Assembly (NCBI GenBank): GCA_007115705.1
Contig: QXEO01001125.1
Coordinates: 620,001 to 684,000, forward strand
Length of the DNA stretch: 64,000 nt
Reading direction: 5' to 3'
Source of the DNA: Dactylis glomerata
Lineage: Eukaryota > Streptophyta > Magnoliopsida > Poales > Poaceae
Within the stretch, counting starts at the first letter, position 1. Every line of letters starts with the position of its first letter. This document shows positions 10,728 to 22,265 of the stretch, piece by piece. Below the pieces are notes generated by a model. That model was given only the letters and a program-made list of their open reading frames with translations, was not told the DNA's origin and ran no database searches. A program made the position numbers and the translations under genes.

Positions 10728-13325
10728 ATGAACTCTCATTCTTCTTTTGTAGATGCAAATAATTCTTATGCTGAAGTTGCTAGATTTTTTAATATGAATA
10801 CTGTATCGGCTAGCCCTAATTCTTGCTATGTGCAAACGCCGATTCAAAATAATTTGCATCCTTCAACTTGTTATAATTTTGACAATTTGCAGCATGTATA
10901 TACGAACTCTCATGCATCGGCAACCCCAGAAGTTTATATGCCGATGAATAACGTGATGGGTTCAGTTAACCAATATGAAACATCCAATGTTATAAATTTC
11001 AATAGCATGCAAAATAATGTTTCATCCTTTTATTCATCGGCAAATAATTTACAATATTTTGGTTCACCTTCGCACATGCCGATGGACAGAGAAATTAGCC
11101 ATAATACTACTAATTGTTTGAACAATTATTCTCAACCATCGTATGCTGCACCTTATGTTACTAACTTTTCAGCACCATATGCAACTCCAAATACTCATTA
11201 TTCGGCTGTACACCTTCATAGTACTTACGGCCGAATAAGTGAAAATTCAATAGAAGATCATGTGCCTTCTTCTAATACTGTACCATGTGGTACATCCCCT
11301 AAACAACTGCAGAATTTCGGTAGCACCCAATTGTCATTGCCGAAAAATACTGAAAGATTCGAGGGGAGAACATCAAAGGAGTGGGCTGATTTATATCTGA
11401 AATCTTGTGAAAATCTTGCAAAAAAGCTTATCGAAGTCAGAGCTATGGAAGCCAACCAGCAGAAAAAGGGTGACTCGGTCAGTACGGCTAATTTGGCTAA
11501 GGCTGAGTTGAACAATGCACGTGCTGATTCAAATCAACAAAAGATGGCTGACACGTCTGCCGCGACCGACTTAGTTCAAGCAAAATTAAATTTTGGTAAA
11601 GCTAAGTCGGACACACACGCCGAGTTTGTCAACCTGGTAGATACAAGTTTCGCTGAGCAAGAACATGGTGAAAGTGAAATAGCTACACTTGATTTTTCTG
11701 GATGTAAGGGATCTTACGTGTTGCCCTCTGAATTCCGTGCCAAAGAAATTGATGAACATCCAAAGGAAGAGAATATAGCCGAACCTTCTTCGGTTGAAAA
11801 AGAGCATGGAACTGAAGAAGCACAAGATCCAGAAAAGAAGGAAGACAAGAAGTTGGAAGATCAAGAGGTGGAGCAAAATAATGTTCAGGTCATGCAATCA
11901 CCATACTGTCCTAATGTGATCGACTTTGAGAACAAGAAAATGCTTATTCGGTCAAATCAGACCGAGTCTGCAAGAGGGAAAAATATCGTTGTCGATGATA
12001 ATGCTTCTCCGAGGATGATCAAACCAATAAATCCAGAAGTAGGAGTGCAGAAAGTTGATGAAAGAAAGAGAAAACTATCTCCAAAACCAAAGCCGACTGT
12101 TAAACAATTGTTGGACAAATACACTTCGCGCAAGGCCAACAACATGTTTAGTCGGCTTGGAGGTGCTAAGCGTCATAGGTCCCCTTCTCAACCCAGGGGG
12201 CACAAACATTGGCGAGGAAACTCATATGATCAGTATGGGTATTTTCCAATGGAGCCAACATATTGGAGTTGTCCATCTCCTATATATCCTCAGTATCCTC
12301 CGTGGGACTTCAGTTCATGGGTACCATATCCTGCCAGGCCAGCTGATTATTTTCAACCAGGATGGATTTCGTCAAGACCGATATTTGAACCAGATATGCA
12401 TGAGAAAAGAACTCGATTCAATTATGAAGCTAGATCACGTGAGGCCATTGTAACTCACAATAGCCGATCACCGATACGTAATGCTAATGGAAAAAATGAT
12501 ACTAGTAATCGGAAATTGGCATGGGTGCGTGTAAGGCATGGTGGACCGAAGGTTGATTGTACCATCGTGAATCAGCCTGCAATAAGATCAAATGGGTCTA
12601 ACGCTGATCATGCTGTGGCATCAGGGAATTCAAAATCAGCTGACAAACGTGGGTCTGATATGGTTCAGGTGACTGCTACTTTGGAGCTGAGCTTACAAAA
12701 CAGCAAGGGTAGCAGTAGCCATGCAAAAAGTGGTGTTTCAGGTGATGGACCTAAGCAGGTATGCACCAAAAATATTGCAGCCAAAGGTACTAGTATACAT
12801 GCTGATTTGGAGCCTAATGTGCATACGCATCTTGAGAAAGCAATCGTACATTCCAGTACTAGTACTAGTAAGTCGGTCCATGCATGTGCTGATCCAAAGG
12901 CGAGAGGTATCAGGAGATTTAAGGCTGGTGGTTCATCTAATCAGCAGAAGACTTTCTCGGCTAAATACATAGAGTTTGCAACAAAAACAACGGTATGTCA
13001 GTACAGGCCGAGGTACTCGGGGGGCAGTATGATTAAGTTAGTTGAACTGGGTACTAAACCACGACCTCAATGGTCCCCGGCAGGACTCACACACACTCGG
13101 AAACGACGGGTACAGCGACTGCGGGCTTCTAAAATCAAAGAAGATATAACTTTGAAGAAGCGCGATGAATTGTTCAGGCGAGATAGACCAGTGGTGCCTC
13201 TTAAGATGACTTGGAGGAAGAAACTCATCACGATGGAGGAAAATAAAAATATAAATAACGCAGTTGCTGCTCAAAATTTTGAAAATAATAGAGATGCACC
13301 TACTGATATGGATGTTGATCAATGA
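10728..13325 (+). CDS. Long ORF of the young LTR element, Gag-like by position
   Basis: This 865-residue open frame starts at the first internal ATG (MNSHSSFVDANN). The frame stays open upstream into the LTR, but a start there would lie in the LTR and PBS, so I use the internal one. The N-terminal third is Asn/Ser/Tyr-rich and low-complexity. A short helical part (FEGRTSKEWADLYLKSCENL) follows. Next come two diverged tandem copies (NQQKKGDSVSTANLAKAEL and NQQKMADTSAATDLVQAKL), then a Glu/Lys-rich coiled stretch. After a basic region (PTVKQLLDKYTSRKANNMF) comes an aromatic, Pro-rich block (YPQYPPWDFSSWVPYPARP) and a basic C-terminus. I see no CCHC knuckle, protease, RT or integrase motif. Its position after the PBS and the basic, aromatic make-up suggest a divergent Gag or the Gag-Pol spacer of a Gypsy lineage. 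The function is unproven. Intactness agrees with the youth of the copy. Confidence 0.7.
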   Translation: MNSHSSFVDANNSYAEVARFFNMNTVSASPNSCYVQTPIQNNLHPSTCYNFDNLQHVYTNSHASATPEVYMPMNNVMGSVNQYETSNVINFNSMQNNVSSFYSSANNLQYFGSPSHMPMDREISHNTTNCLNNYSQPSYAAPYVTNFSAPYATPNTHYSAVHLHSTYGRISENSIEDHVPSSNTVPCGTSPKQLQNFGSTQLSLPKNTERFEGRTSKEWADLYLKSCENLAKKLIEVRAMEANQQKKGDSVSTANLAKAELNNARADSNQQKMADTSAATDLVQAKLNFGKAKSDTHAEFVNLVDTSFAEQEHGESEIATLDFSGCKGSYVLPSEFRAKEIDEHPKEENIAEPSSVEKEHGTEEAQDPEKKEDKKLEDQEVEQNNVQVMQSPYCPNVIDFENKKMLIRSNQTESARGKNIVVDDNASPRMIKPINPEVGVQKVDERKRKLSPKPKPTVKQLLDKYTSRKANNMFSRLGGAKRHRSPSQPRGHKHWRGNSYDQYGYFPMEPTYWSCPSPIYPQYPPWDFSSWVPYPARPADYFQPGWISSRPIFEPDMHEKRTRFNYEARSREAIVTHNSRSPIRNANGKNDTSNRKLAWVRVRHGGPKVDCTIVNQPAIRSNGSNADHAVASGNSKSADKRGSDMVQVTATLELSLQNSKGSSSHAKSGVSGDGPKQVCTKNIAAKGTSIHADLEPNVHTHLEKAIVHSSTSTSKSVHACADPKARGIRRFKAGGSSNQQKTFSAKYIEFATKTTVCQYRPRYSGGSMIKLVELGTKPRPQWSPAGLTHTRKRRVQRLRASKIKEDITLKKRDELFRRDRPVVPLKMTWRKKLITMEENKNINNAVAAQNFENNRDAPTDMDVDQ

Positions 13326-14689
13326 GGATAATATGCCATGCATCTCGTTTACGAAGGCATCGGTTGTTTTGCGACACGGTGAGATAATATGTTTGACCGA
13401 TGCTAGTGTTTAGTGGCCACAAAGACGTAATGAAGATTATCATTCTAGAAAGAGCGATATGCATGAAAGAAGAAGACGGGAAGAAGTACATCATTGCATA
13501 TCTAGGCCGTCGTTTGCTCGAAGCCAAAATTCGGTATGTGTTTACTAAACAGTAATGCATATACAATAGTTCCGCATTATCTACTTTTTAGTATATGTGT
13601 ACAACAACCGATTCTTAGTGGTAGGATTGCATGAAAATAGAATATCACTTAGCATACAAATCGCTGCATACTATTAGGGGTATTGCCGATTTTATTGTTT
13701 TAATTTCACCCAACTCTTGTTTATGAAACATTGGTCCGCTCAGAATATTTTTGTACAAATAGCCAAGCTGAGTATGAAGCTTTACATTTGTTTATAAAAT
13801 TTGATAGACATGGGTGTGAAGGACATAGATGCTGGAAATTCGCTTCTGGTAGTACAACAAAGTAAAAGCGAATTTCAATATTTTGACAGATTAGTAAATA
13901 GTTATTTGGACCGATGTTTAGATATAGTTGAATCTCTAGATTCTTTTTGATAATGAAGCATATATCTAAGGCCAAGCATCTGGTTATAATATTAGCAAAG
14001 GTTGTTATCATTAAAAACTTTTCATATTGGAAGACCGATGCTAGCTATTGTTGCAAATGATTCCACCCTGTTGGAAGTCTTTTGGTACAGGGTGTAGATG
14101 ATTCTGGTTCATTTCAGCAACTAGCAGTATGTTGCAAAGAGGATTCGGTGCATGAGTAAAAAGCAACCGAATTATCAAATACTTTAGAGCCAGGTGATTG
14201 CAGAGTTCTCTTTTTATTTATTAAGATATCCAAGTCAAACAAGAGGTAGGACAATTCGGCGGCAAGTTTTAGAATACGCTTCGTTGAATGACGAGTTTTA
14301 TCGCCTGAATAATAGATGGTTTACTTTTAAAATTGCTTGGATTCTAACCAATCTAGATTAGCTATGGGTGAAGTGCAAGAAGCAATATGCAGGACACATA
14401 AGTCGGCTCATGAGATACGTTTGCTGTTTAAAAACAGCGAGTTTTGTTAGCCGACTTTGTTATAAGATTGCTTCTGGCACTAAAAGGAGTCCGACCTATT
14501 AGACTAAAGATAAAAATTCGGCAAATGGTGGCCGAGTTGGGAATACCTATATAGAGTTGTAAAGATTCTTCCTTAAAATTCATATTTTGTACAATCTTTG
14601 CAAGAAGAAAAGAAATTGCCAAAGGCTCTCAATGGGAAATATTTAAAAAGGTATTATCCTAGCATGTGGCAGGAGACTTGATGATATCA
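13326..14689 (+). other. Non-coding interior of the young LTR element
   Basis: This AT-rich stretch between the ORF and the hairpin repeats contains no reading frame of note. Motifs such as ccgat and tcggc recur often. Confidence 0.6.
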
Positions 14690-14840
14690 TGGCCGATACA
14701 TTATTCAAGTATTGCCCTAAGCAAAATTTGGCCGATATGTTATTCAAAATATCGCCCTAAGAAGATTTGGCCGATGTGTTTTTTAGACATCGCCCTAAGC
14801 AAATGTATGGCCGATGAAATGATCAAACATCGCCCTAAGG
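14690..14840 (+). repeat. Four tandem 39-40-base units, each a potential hairpin
   Basis: Units start at 14690, 14729, 14768 and 14808 with tggccgat and end with a cgccctaag-type core. In each unit the left arm ggccgat-NN can pair with a right arm NN-atcgccc. The two variable bases change together: ac/gt in unit 1, at/at in unit 2, gt/ac in unit 3, and g/c (one pair) in unit 4. Unit 1 also has a G-U pair. The array lies about 50 bases upstream of the polypurine tract. Confidence 0.8.
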
Positions 14841-14893
14841 TATTGTTATAGTGTTTTTGATAAATATAATTGTACCAAAAACAGGGGGGCATG

Positions 14894-15580
14894 TGTTAAA
14901 TACATAATTTGGCTACTAGGTATTTTATAGGCCAAATTCAATATTTAGTCAAGATAATTAGTTGATATATTTTGAAAGTGCTGCAACAGGTATTCTTCAT
15001 GGATTGCGGTCACGTGGAACAGACTTGATTCAATTTTCGGCTACTACAAGGACAAGTTTTGACCAGTCTTAGACGTGTTGAGCTGAACAAGGAAAATCGC
15101 ATGCGAAGGGAGGAAAGATCAGTTTGCCATTAGCTGATGTGATTAGCATCCTCGCCGGTATATTCTATTATTTTCCTGTACGGCTGTACATGACCATGCT
15201 AGCCAATAGTTTAGGCAGCCCTCGAGATAACCGAATCAAGGAAAGAGTCCAGTTCGGTTTTGAGTTTGTACTGAACGCGAAGCCCAGCACCTTATATATA
15301 CAGGACCTGGCCGATTGACGAATACCAATCGATCTATCAAACAATACGTATACTTTTATCGTTACTTTTTTCATCTATTTTTTGTTCTTCTTTGCTTTCT
15401 TCTACCGAGCTCTAGCAGCCCTAGGGTTTGGATCATCTTTGCCGTTTTGCGCTGAAAAGCGGTCGTCTCTCCTCCACGAAAGTGAGGAGACCTTTGTTGC
15501 TTTGCTCGGAAAGCATCCGTTCGTCGTCACGAAAGCACGGCGATTATCCTAGTGTTGCGCGGCAGTTTTGCGTGCCAACA
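14894..15580 (+). repeat. 3' LTR of the young element
   Basis: Nearly identical to 9942-10628. Duplicated target CACCC follows at 15581-15585. Confidence 0.93.
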
Positions 15581-16219
15581 CACCCTTTGGTGTGTCTTGG
15601 TGCTGTGAAGCCATTTGTCTACGTCGGTGGCATTCGGGTGCCGTGGCGTCGTCTCACTGCGCGTAGCCTCGACCACCCCCCCGATGCAGATGGTGTCGTG
15701 GCGTTGGGTGGTCTCGGCTGTGCGCTTCCGTTGGGCTACGTTGATGGTTGCTGTGGCATCGTCTCGCTGCGTGTGGCCTGTCGACCACACCCCCGATGCA
15801 GGTGGTGTCGTGGCGTTGTGTGGTCTTGGCCGCGCACTTCCGTTAGACTCCGTCGTTGGCACGGTGCCCCGGCTTGGACTCGGTTGATCGATTCTCATGA
15901 TTACACCGGTGGTGCTCTCTGTTCCGATCTGTGCCTCCCGCCGTCATGTCATGCTCCTCCGGCTTGGGACTTGATGGGTTTGCTGCCTCTCGGTGGCTCT
16001 TCTCGTCAGGCAATTGTCTCTGGGGTTCCTAGAGTCACCTCCCTCCTTTCTTCCTCTTTTTGTGTGTTGGTGTGTGTTTTTTTGGTTATGCTCTCCTTTA
16101 GTTTCCCCTTGTAACTCTGGTTCCCTTGAACCCATCTTGCATTAGGCTGCAAAGCCTTATAGGCAACTGAATACAAATTCAGGTAGGGATTCTTTCCCCC
16201 GGTGAAAATTCAAAAAAAA

Positions 16220-16678
16220 AAGGTTTCACATTAGAAAAGAAAAACTGGATCTCGTAGAAGGGGGTTTTAAAAATAATACATGGCAATAAAATAGTTTTAG
16301 GCACCTAGCCTCTCTCAATGTAGGGCTTTGAGATGCTATGGTCCAGAATTTAGAGAGGACCTCTCTTCATGAGCCAACTGCCAACAAGCACAATCTTGTG
16401 GAAGCACGAGCAACGGATTCGATAGCAATCTTAGTCACTTCTTCGTCTCACCTACTACATTTCTCTGAAATTTACTCCTGTTTCCAAAGTCCTGACTCGG
16501 GCCATTTACATTCTTCAACCCGTGTAGGCGCAACCTATCTAAACGCGAACTCCATCACGACACTAGTGCACTGTGTTAGACCATCTCGACGCACAACACA
16601 TGACACGAGAGAGCGACTACAGAATCTAGCTGCAGCTAGCTATAGTCTCGAATCACGACAGGCCAAGCCTCCGGCACC
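16220..16678 (+). promoter_or_regulatory. Promoter and leader region of gene copy 1
   Basis: This aligns with the upstream region of copy 5 (62660-63015 and 63400-63480). Shared landmarks are tagggctttgag, agcacgagcaa.ggattcgat, cttagtcact and acacatgacacgagagag. A TATA-like aacctatctaaacg lies near 16531-16544. Conservation through several insertions supports its being the ancestral promoter. Whether it still works is unknown. Confidence 0.55.
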
Positions 16679-17102
16679 ATGATGAGGCGACGGCCAACAC
16701 CGTGCCTGCCATTCAAAACTGCAGAGAAGGTCGCCGGTGCAGGAGGCACGGACGCAGCGGACAAGAATAACTACTTCCTGGGGAACTTGCCGGGCTTTCG
16801 TGCCGTCGGCAGCGGCTACGACGTGGGTTTCGGCAACAGCGGCTCTGGCGTCTTCACCGGTGTCACGGATCTGCCTCGCGGCGTTGGAGACAGATCAGGG
16901 TGTGCATGGTGATTCGGCGGTGTTGCTGGGGCCGAAGGTATTCCTTCCCTTTCAGAGGGTTCAGAAGTGGCGGCACCCCGTTCGGCGGGGTCGGTTGTGG
17001 AACCAGCAGGTACGGCGCCAGAGGATGTGCCAGAGGCAGCACACTCCTTGGAGTCATCGCGGTGGTCCGGCTAGCTAGGACGCGGGGTCTGGCTGTGCAT
17101 TT
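16660..17102 (+). pseudogene. Small Gly-rich secreted-type protein, copy 1 (degenerate)
   Basis: I do not recognise the family. The frame from the ATG at 16679 gives EKVAGAGGTDAADKNNYFL, then GNLPGFRAVGSGYDVGFGN and SGSGVFTGVTDLPRGVG, and stops at 16912. The expected continuation, with ISFP-like and PFGGVG parts, lies in another frame, so there is at least one frameshift. Compared with copies 4 and 5, the signal-peptide start (MAK-I-P-LL) has been deleted around 16655-16680. The 3' region was split by a CACTA element at 17103 and resumes at 22299, where gtgtggtgca..ttggatc matches the 3' flank of copy 5. It is the best preserved in its N-terminal mature part but is probably dead. Confidence 0.6.
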
Positions 17103-17129
17103 TGACACTACTGCAAAAAGGCTTATTAG

Positions 17130-17330
17130 TGACAGGCCTATTTTGCTTATCAGTGACGGGCAAACCGCCCGTCACTAGTATACCGTCGCTGGTAACAAGG
17201 TTACTAGTGACAGGCAATGAAAGCCCGTCACTGGTAATACGTTACCAACGACGAGCACGTTCCTCTTGCCTGTCACTAATATACACAATACCAATGACAA
17301 GCATACTTACCTGGCCCGTCACTACTAAGA
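17130..17330. repeat. Left subterminal repeats of the CACTA element
   Basis: At least eight short copies of agtgac(g)ggc-like units occur in both orientations. These are the expected transposase-binding arrays. Confidence 0.75.
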
Positions 17331-17999
17331 TCATACGAATTAAAAAAAAAACATAAAATGAATCCATAATTGCATACATTTCATATAAGCCCAAATATTA
17401 TTTTCAGTCTCAATATCTATTGTAAATTTATCTCATACTAATCTTTGTAACAACTACTGTCAAGTCTATAATAACTGAACCAAAATAGCTAGACTAGTCG
17501 AGCTAGCATACGGAGCCAATGATTGATGAAAGGGAATCCAAATTAATTAGCTACACCACTAGATAAACAAACTGCATAAGCACGAGCACAGATATAGCTC
17601 TCCATGTAAAATTAAAAGCTCGGCATAGGACTCCATCATGTTGTTCATGATATCAAGATCTTCTCGAATTCTGATTCCAGCAACCATATCATCACCCTGC
17701 GTAAAAACAACTCTCTAATTATTCACAATTCATAGATTGTACTGTCATACATGCTTAATGTAATTTTTTGACCAAAGTGGCCAACATGTACTTCTTCAAT
17801 GTTATTTGACCTCTTTAATGTTTTTTGGCCAAAGTACTCGATAAAATTCAAGGTTCTCTAGACTGAGGCGCCGCAATCTGCTCGACCCTAGCCCGCATGG
17901 TCATTTCTCTCAGATTCCCGATGTCGTGCAGGCATGGACTGTTGTTGCTAGCACTAACTAGCTCTCTCTCACGCACGGACAGAGGTTGAAGAAGAAAGA

Positions 18000-18720
18000 T
18001 GGCAAGATTTTTTCGGGCGCACGAACACCCTTTTTTTCTTTCAGCTCGTACTAACTCTCAAACAAGCAGCATACAGGGAGTTTTATACACGCACGCACGG
18101 ACGCCGCGCTCCACTCGCCTACGCGCCCACGACGCGCTCCCACGATCCGCTTGCCCGTCCGCCATGCACGCCACACCGCACAGGACTCGGTCAGCTCCAA
18201 CAGATCGCCCAAGCTGCTCCCTGCTACTCTCGCCAAAGGCTCGGACACGGCAACACACCGGCCTCCGACCTGAGCCAGAACACACACGCTGGGGTGGCGT
18301 GGTTTATTTCTAACATGGACTGGGGTCTGGGGACTGGGAGGTGGTGGAGTGGAGCACTGGTGTCTGTGCGGGAGGTGAGGCAAAGCAGCGCGACCAGATC
18401 AGAGGTGAAGATGCAGATTACGCGGACCCAACTGTGCTTGGCTGCCGTGTGACCCTCAACCGGCAACGGCAACACATGCGAGGACGAGCACCCTCTATCT
18501 GCTAGCCGGCGGCCACCATTACGCACCTTCATTCCCGACAGTTGAAGCCCCGCGCTGCAGCTGTGTTGGGCGTCTGTCACGGGGCAGCCTCATGGACCAC
18601 GTACGGCGACCCAAAGGTGCCCTGCTGCAACCCGCCCCTTCTCCTTTTTCCAACAAGCCATGTAGAGAGGCTGGCCCATGGTCGATGAGGAGGAAAAATT
18701 CCATGGCAAACAAGCTTCCT
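18000..18720. other. GC-rich block inside the CACTA element
   Basis: The base composition differs from the neighbours and frames are open on both strands, but none shows a recognisable domain. It may be captured host DNA. Confidence 0.35.
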
Positions 18721-20508
18721 ACGACTCGCCATTTGTTGTTCTCACATTCAGTACTTAATTTAACGGATCAACTGCAGACAGTAGACAACTGCTGATGCAC
18801 ACTGTGGTTGTGGCCTGCGCGTCCCATCTACTATTCTTTAAGTAGCACACTCGCTGTATTGCATTAGAGGTCTTTTGCTTGTACCTTCATGTGGTTAAGT
18901 GAAGCTCAGAAAAAACATGGCTTTGCATTAATGTGTTGATTTCCTCGGACGGTATTTTTGAAATTCTGCTGAAAACCAGTTTTACCTGTGACCACTAGAA
19001 CAAATAAATACTGGCCGGATTTTATACACATTTTAAATAATTTGCTGAATTTTTATTTTCATAAAGTTTGGACGAATCTGTAATTTTTTAAAAAAATCTC
19101 CGACGGTATTTTTGCAGCCTAGATAAACACCCTAATGGTCATTGATATATTACAGTTTGTACTAATTAACTAATTACTTTAGACGTGTGTTGCACCTGCA
19201 CACTAACTAGTCATTAGAAAGTGATGAGAGCATACCACTTCAATGTTGCTGTTGTGGTTGTACACTTGCTCATCGTGCATTCCTCTTATCAATACCACAT
19301 TTTCATTGGCTCTTTCCCTTATGTCATCTTTTCTAGTACATTGCCTCCCCTCTGCTTTGATTTTAGCTGTAGAACTACCATATGCACATGAAAAGACACT
19401 AATGAGAGAAAAGCATACATTTGAGGGAAAAAATTATTGAACTCATGAGAAAAGGGAGGCATACTCTCAGTTTGTACTTGAGAAGCTTGAACAACAATGG
19501 TGAACGGTAGTTATTGCACTAGAACGCATACTATCTCGCCCAATATTGTAGGGGCGACTAGTAGGGAACACAAATTTTATGTAAACAACAATTCATATGT
19601 AAACAGAAGTTTCGCGGTTTATATGTAAACAATAGTTCCACAGTTTATATGTAAACAACAGCTCAAATTTGATAGAAGGAAATATATATACCCTTGATTA
19701 GCCCTTCAACAACAGCTCAGATACGATGGATGCGGACACCAGGTTGCTTGGGGTGGACAACATCTTGAACAGCTCATAAATCGACAATAAAATCAGCATA
19801 TGAGGAAGCTTTATATGTATCATAACAGCAAGCTTTATGTATCAAAATCATACAGCAACTTTAAGCATCAGTGCATCACAAAAAAAAAATCAAAGCTCAT
19901 ATATCTCAGAGACACAGATCGACAACTAGATGAATTGGAATAAGAGAGGGTCTTGGTACAGGCCGCTCACTGCCACAGCAAAATGAGAATCAAATTTTCC
20001 CTAGTAAAACAATTAGGGTTCCTTCCCACAAATAGTGATGTCCTAAAAACTACTGAGACTGAAGGATATGATATGTAGCATCAACATTTGGTTCGAAGCT
20101 TGAAATGTCCTTACTTGACAACCCATAAAAACACCGTGTCTTGCTGGGAAAAGAATAGTACTGCAGGTCAAGATTCTTCAACTGTAAGGGTATAAACATA
20201 TCATCTAGAAAGAGCTAAAACCAAATCTGAAAGTAGGAGAGAAAATAGTAATCAGCAAGAACACTAAAACGTGAAGAAAAGGAAAAAAATAGCTGATTTC
20301 TAAACAAGTTAATACATATAAGGTCATCATGGACGAACTAAAGTAGCCATATATTAGTGCAACCATACATCCATGCGCTAGTCACAAGATCGGCAGTAAT
20401 CAGCAAGTTTCACACATAAACATCTAGAGATGCTTGATGGAAAAGTGGTACAGCTCATACCCAATCTCTAGTAAATTTTGTCTATAGTTCTACACCTTCC
20501 CTTTCTAA

Positions 20509-20787
20509 TCATTCAGAAAATAACGAAGGGTGGAAGTTAGGCCAAAGATTGGGGCCCTTACCTTGGTAGGGGAGATACTGGAGGTTGGGGCCGCTGGCTG
20601 GAGATTGCGGGCATGTGCTTGAGGACGACGACTTCGCTCGCACGCTTGGCACGGATGAGGCCGTATCTTGGGGACGGGCGTCGTAGCGGGAGCCAGGAGG
20701 AGGCTTCACTTGCAGAAGGGCCGCCGGGCAGGGGAGGGAGGGCGGAGCTGGAGAGGTCCAGTGGGGATGGGGAGTTGGAGCAGGCAT
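20509..20787 (-). pseudogene. Possible captured first exon within the CACTA element
   Basis: A minus-strand frame starts at an ATG at 20787 and runs through Pro/Ser-rich sequence to LQYLPYQG. There a good donor site (ccaag|gtaaggg, near 20560) is present. GC-rich coding-like sequence ending in a splice donor inside an otherwise AT-rich transposon is typical of transduplicated host exons. I do not recognise the source gene. Confidence 0.35.
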
Positions 20788-21199
20788 GGAGCCGGGTAGG
20801 CGGCGGCGGCGTGGAGGACTGAGTGGCGGCGCACGGCGGAAGGATTATGAAATTGGAGCCTGCTACCTATCTGGATCAAATAAACACTGGTATGACTTCA
20901 CCATGAGCATGCATATCAGATCTGGCTGACTTTGAGTTGATTTCAGCTACTGATCAAAAGCATATCAAGAAAGCAGCGCTGTTTACTTTTCATTAAAAAA
21001 AGCTACTGAAGGCATAGATCGATGCATAGTGAGCCATGCTGAGAGAACAGGACATGAATCAACTGCCAACTGGTTTGCAAGCTTTCGGATCTTACAGCCA
21101 TGGTCATGCAGGCGCACACACATTACAACATTTAATTGAAATAAAAAACAGGACAAGTTACTAACAATTTGTTTTGATGCAATCAGACAAGTAATAAAA

Positions 21200-21745
21200 C
21201 CATAAGAAAAGCTCACCGATGGGGGAGCTGGAGCTGCTGCAGGAGTAGGCACGAACAAGTCCACCGAACCATGGAGGCCTTGCCGACTTGGTGCACGGCT
21301 GTGGTGTGACGGACATTGACTGGATGCCGACCTAGAGGCGGATGGACCAGGCCGCCTCTTCTTCCCTGTGGGCCGTGTCCTTCGACTCTAGGATCGGCTG
21401 CTTCTCCATGCCGTGGTGGTCGGGCGAGGATGCCGCAGCGCGCTGGTCCGACGAGGATGCCCTCGAGGGAGGTGTGAACGGCGCGGCGTTGCGGTGCGCA
21501 ACTACACACCGTCATGGGTGGCGGCCAGCGCGGCGCCGCGGTGCGCTACTGCACGCCGTCAAGGGAGCCGGCCGGCGCGGCGGTGGTGCGCCACTGCACG
21601 AGGACTAGGTCGGGGCTCAGGAACGGGGAACCATGGCGTGGCGGCGTGGCGCTGTGCGGTTGCAGCGTTGTGATGGGGGATGGGGATGTGTGCGTGCGGT
21701 GGAGGGGTGGGCTGTTGGGATGGGCCGTGTGGGAGGCTAATTGAT
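21200..21745. other. Second GC-rich block inside the CACTA element
   Basis: Contains the near-repeats gcggcgttgcggtgcgcaac, gcggcgccgcggtgcgctac and gcggcggtggtgcgccac within about 120 bases (21480-21600). No protein family is recognised. Confidence 0.35.
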
Positions 21746-22019
21746 TGGTTGGCCTAGTATTTTTTTATCTATTTCAGAATATTTGGCTGTTTGGCTACCA
21801 GGAAAATATACCCGAATTTTTCTGAATAAAATTTGAGTTTCCTGATTTGCTACCCGGAGTGGTGTTCGGGTTTTTGAATAAAATATTTTTGCTCCTTGTA
21901 AACTCATCACTGGCACGATCACAGCTCTAATACATGGGACATAACAATCAGAGGAATGTAACTGCTATATTCTTACTAGCGAGTGACATGCGAATGAAAA
22001 ATGGACATCACTGATTGTT

Positions 22020-22265
22020 TATATATATACCAGTGACAGACAATTTTAGAAGACTGTCGCTGTTATTTGTAATATTAGCGACATGCATATTAATAATGCC
22101 CGTCACTAGTATATTTCTATAATATCAGTGACGGGCATACTATTGCGCCTGTCACTGGTACTTGATATAACTGCCGATCATATGGTTACTAGTGACGTGC
22201 ATTGTCTTGCCCGCCACTGCTGACTATTATTAGTGACGGGCTTTATCTTGCCCGTCACTAATAGG
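22020..22265. repeat. Right subterminal repeats of the CACTA element
   Basis: Several copies of agtgacgggc and gcccgtcact units in both orientations mirror the left array. Confidence 0.75.

Larger units (their letters stand above)
9942..15580 (+). mobile_element. Young LTR retrotransposon lacking pol
   Basis: LTRs of 687 bases at 9942-10628 and 14894-15580 start TGTTAAATAC and end GCCAACA. They are flanked by the perfect duplication CACCC (9937-9941 and 15581-15585). A primer-binding site (tggcgactccgctgggg, from 10633) and a G-rich polypurine tract (acaggggggcatg, 14881-14893) are in place. I find only two differences between the LTRs (gaggaaacc/gaggagacc and tcctggtg/tcctagtg), so the insertion is very recent. 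The interior has one long ORF (10728-13325) and 1.5 kb of non-coding DNA but no protease, RT, RNase H or integrase. It resembles the LARD or TR-GAG class of non-autonomous elements. Confidence 0.95.
9046..16219 (+). mobile_element. GC-rich poly(A) LINE-derived element 1, interrupted
   Basis: The left part (9046-9941) is GC-rich and opens with cgctcccgtgtcgcccca. The right part (15586-16219) ends in a run of ten A. The element is flanked by an imperfect duplication, aaggctttcacattg at 9031-9045 and aaggtttcacatta at 16220-16233. These traits indicate target-primed reverse transcription. No reverse transcriptase is visible, so it is a non-autonomous derivative. Without the 5.6-kb LTR element inside it (9942-15580 plus its TSD), it measures about 1.5 kb. 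Related copies lie at 22387-24129 and 43100-44755. Confidence 0.7.

Noticed and set aside
15428..16114. 228-codon frame beginning in the 3' LTR
   Set aside because: A chance fusion of LTR sequence with the disrupted LINE-derived element.
17130..17330. CRISPR-like array of short repeats
   Set aside because: Units occur in both orientations with irregular spacing at the end of a CACTA element. They are transposon subterminal repeats, and the DNA is eukaryotic.
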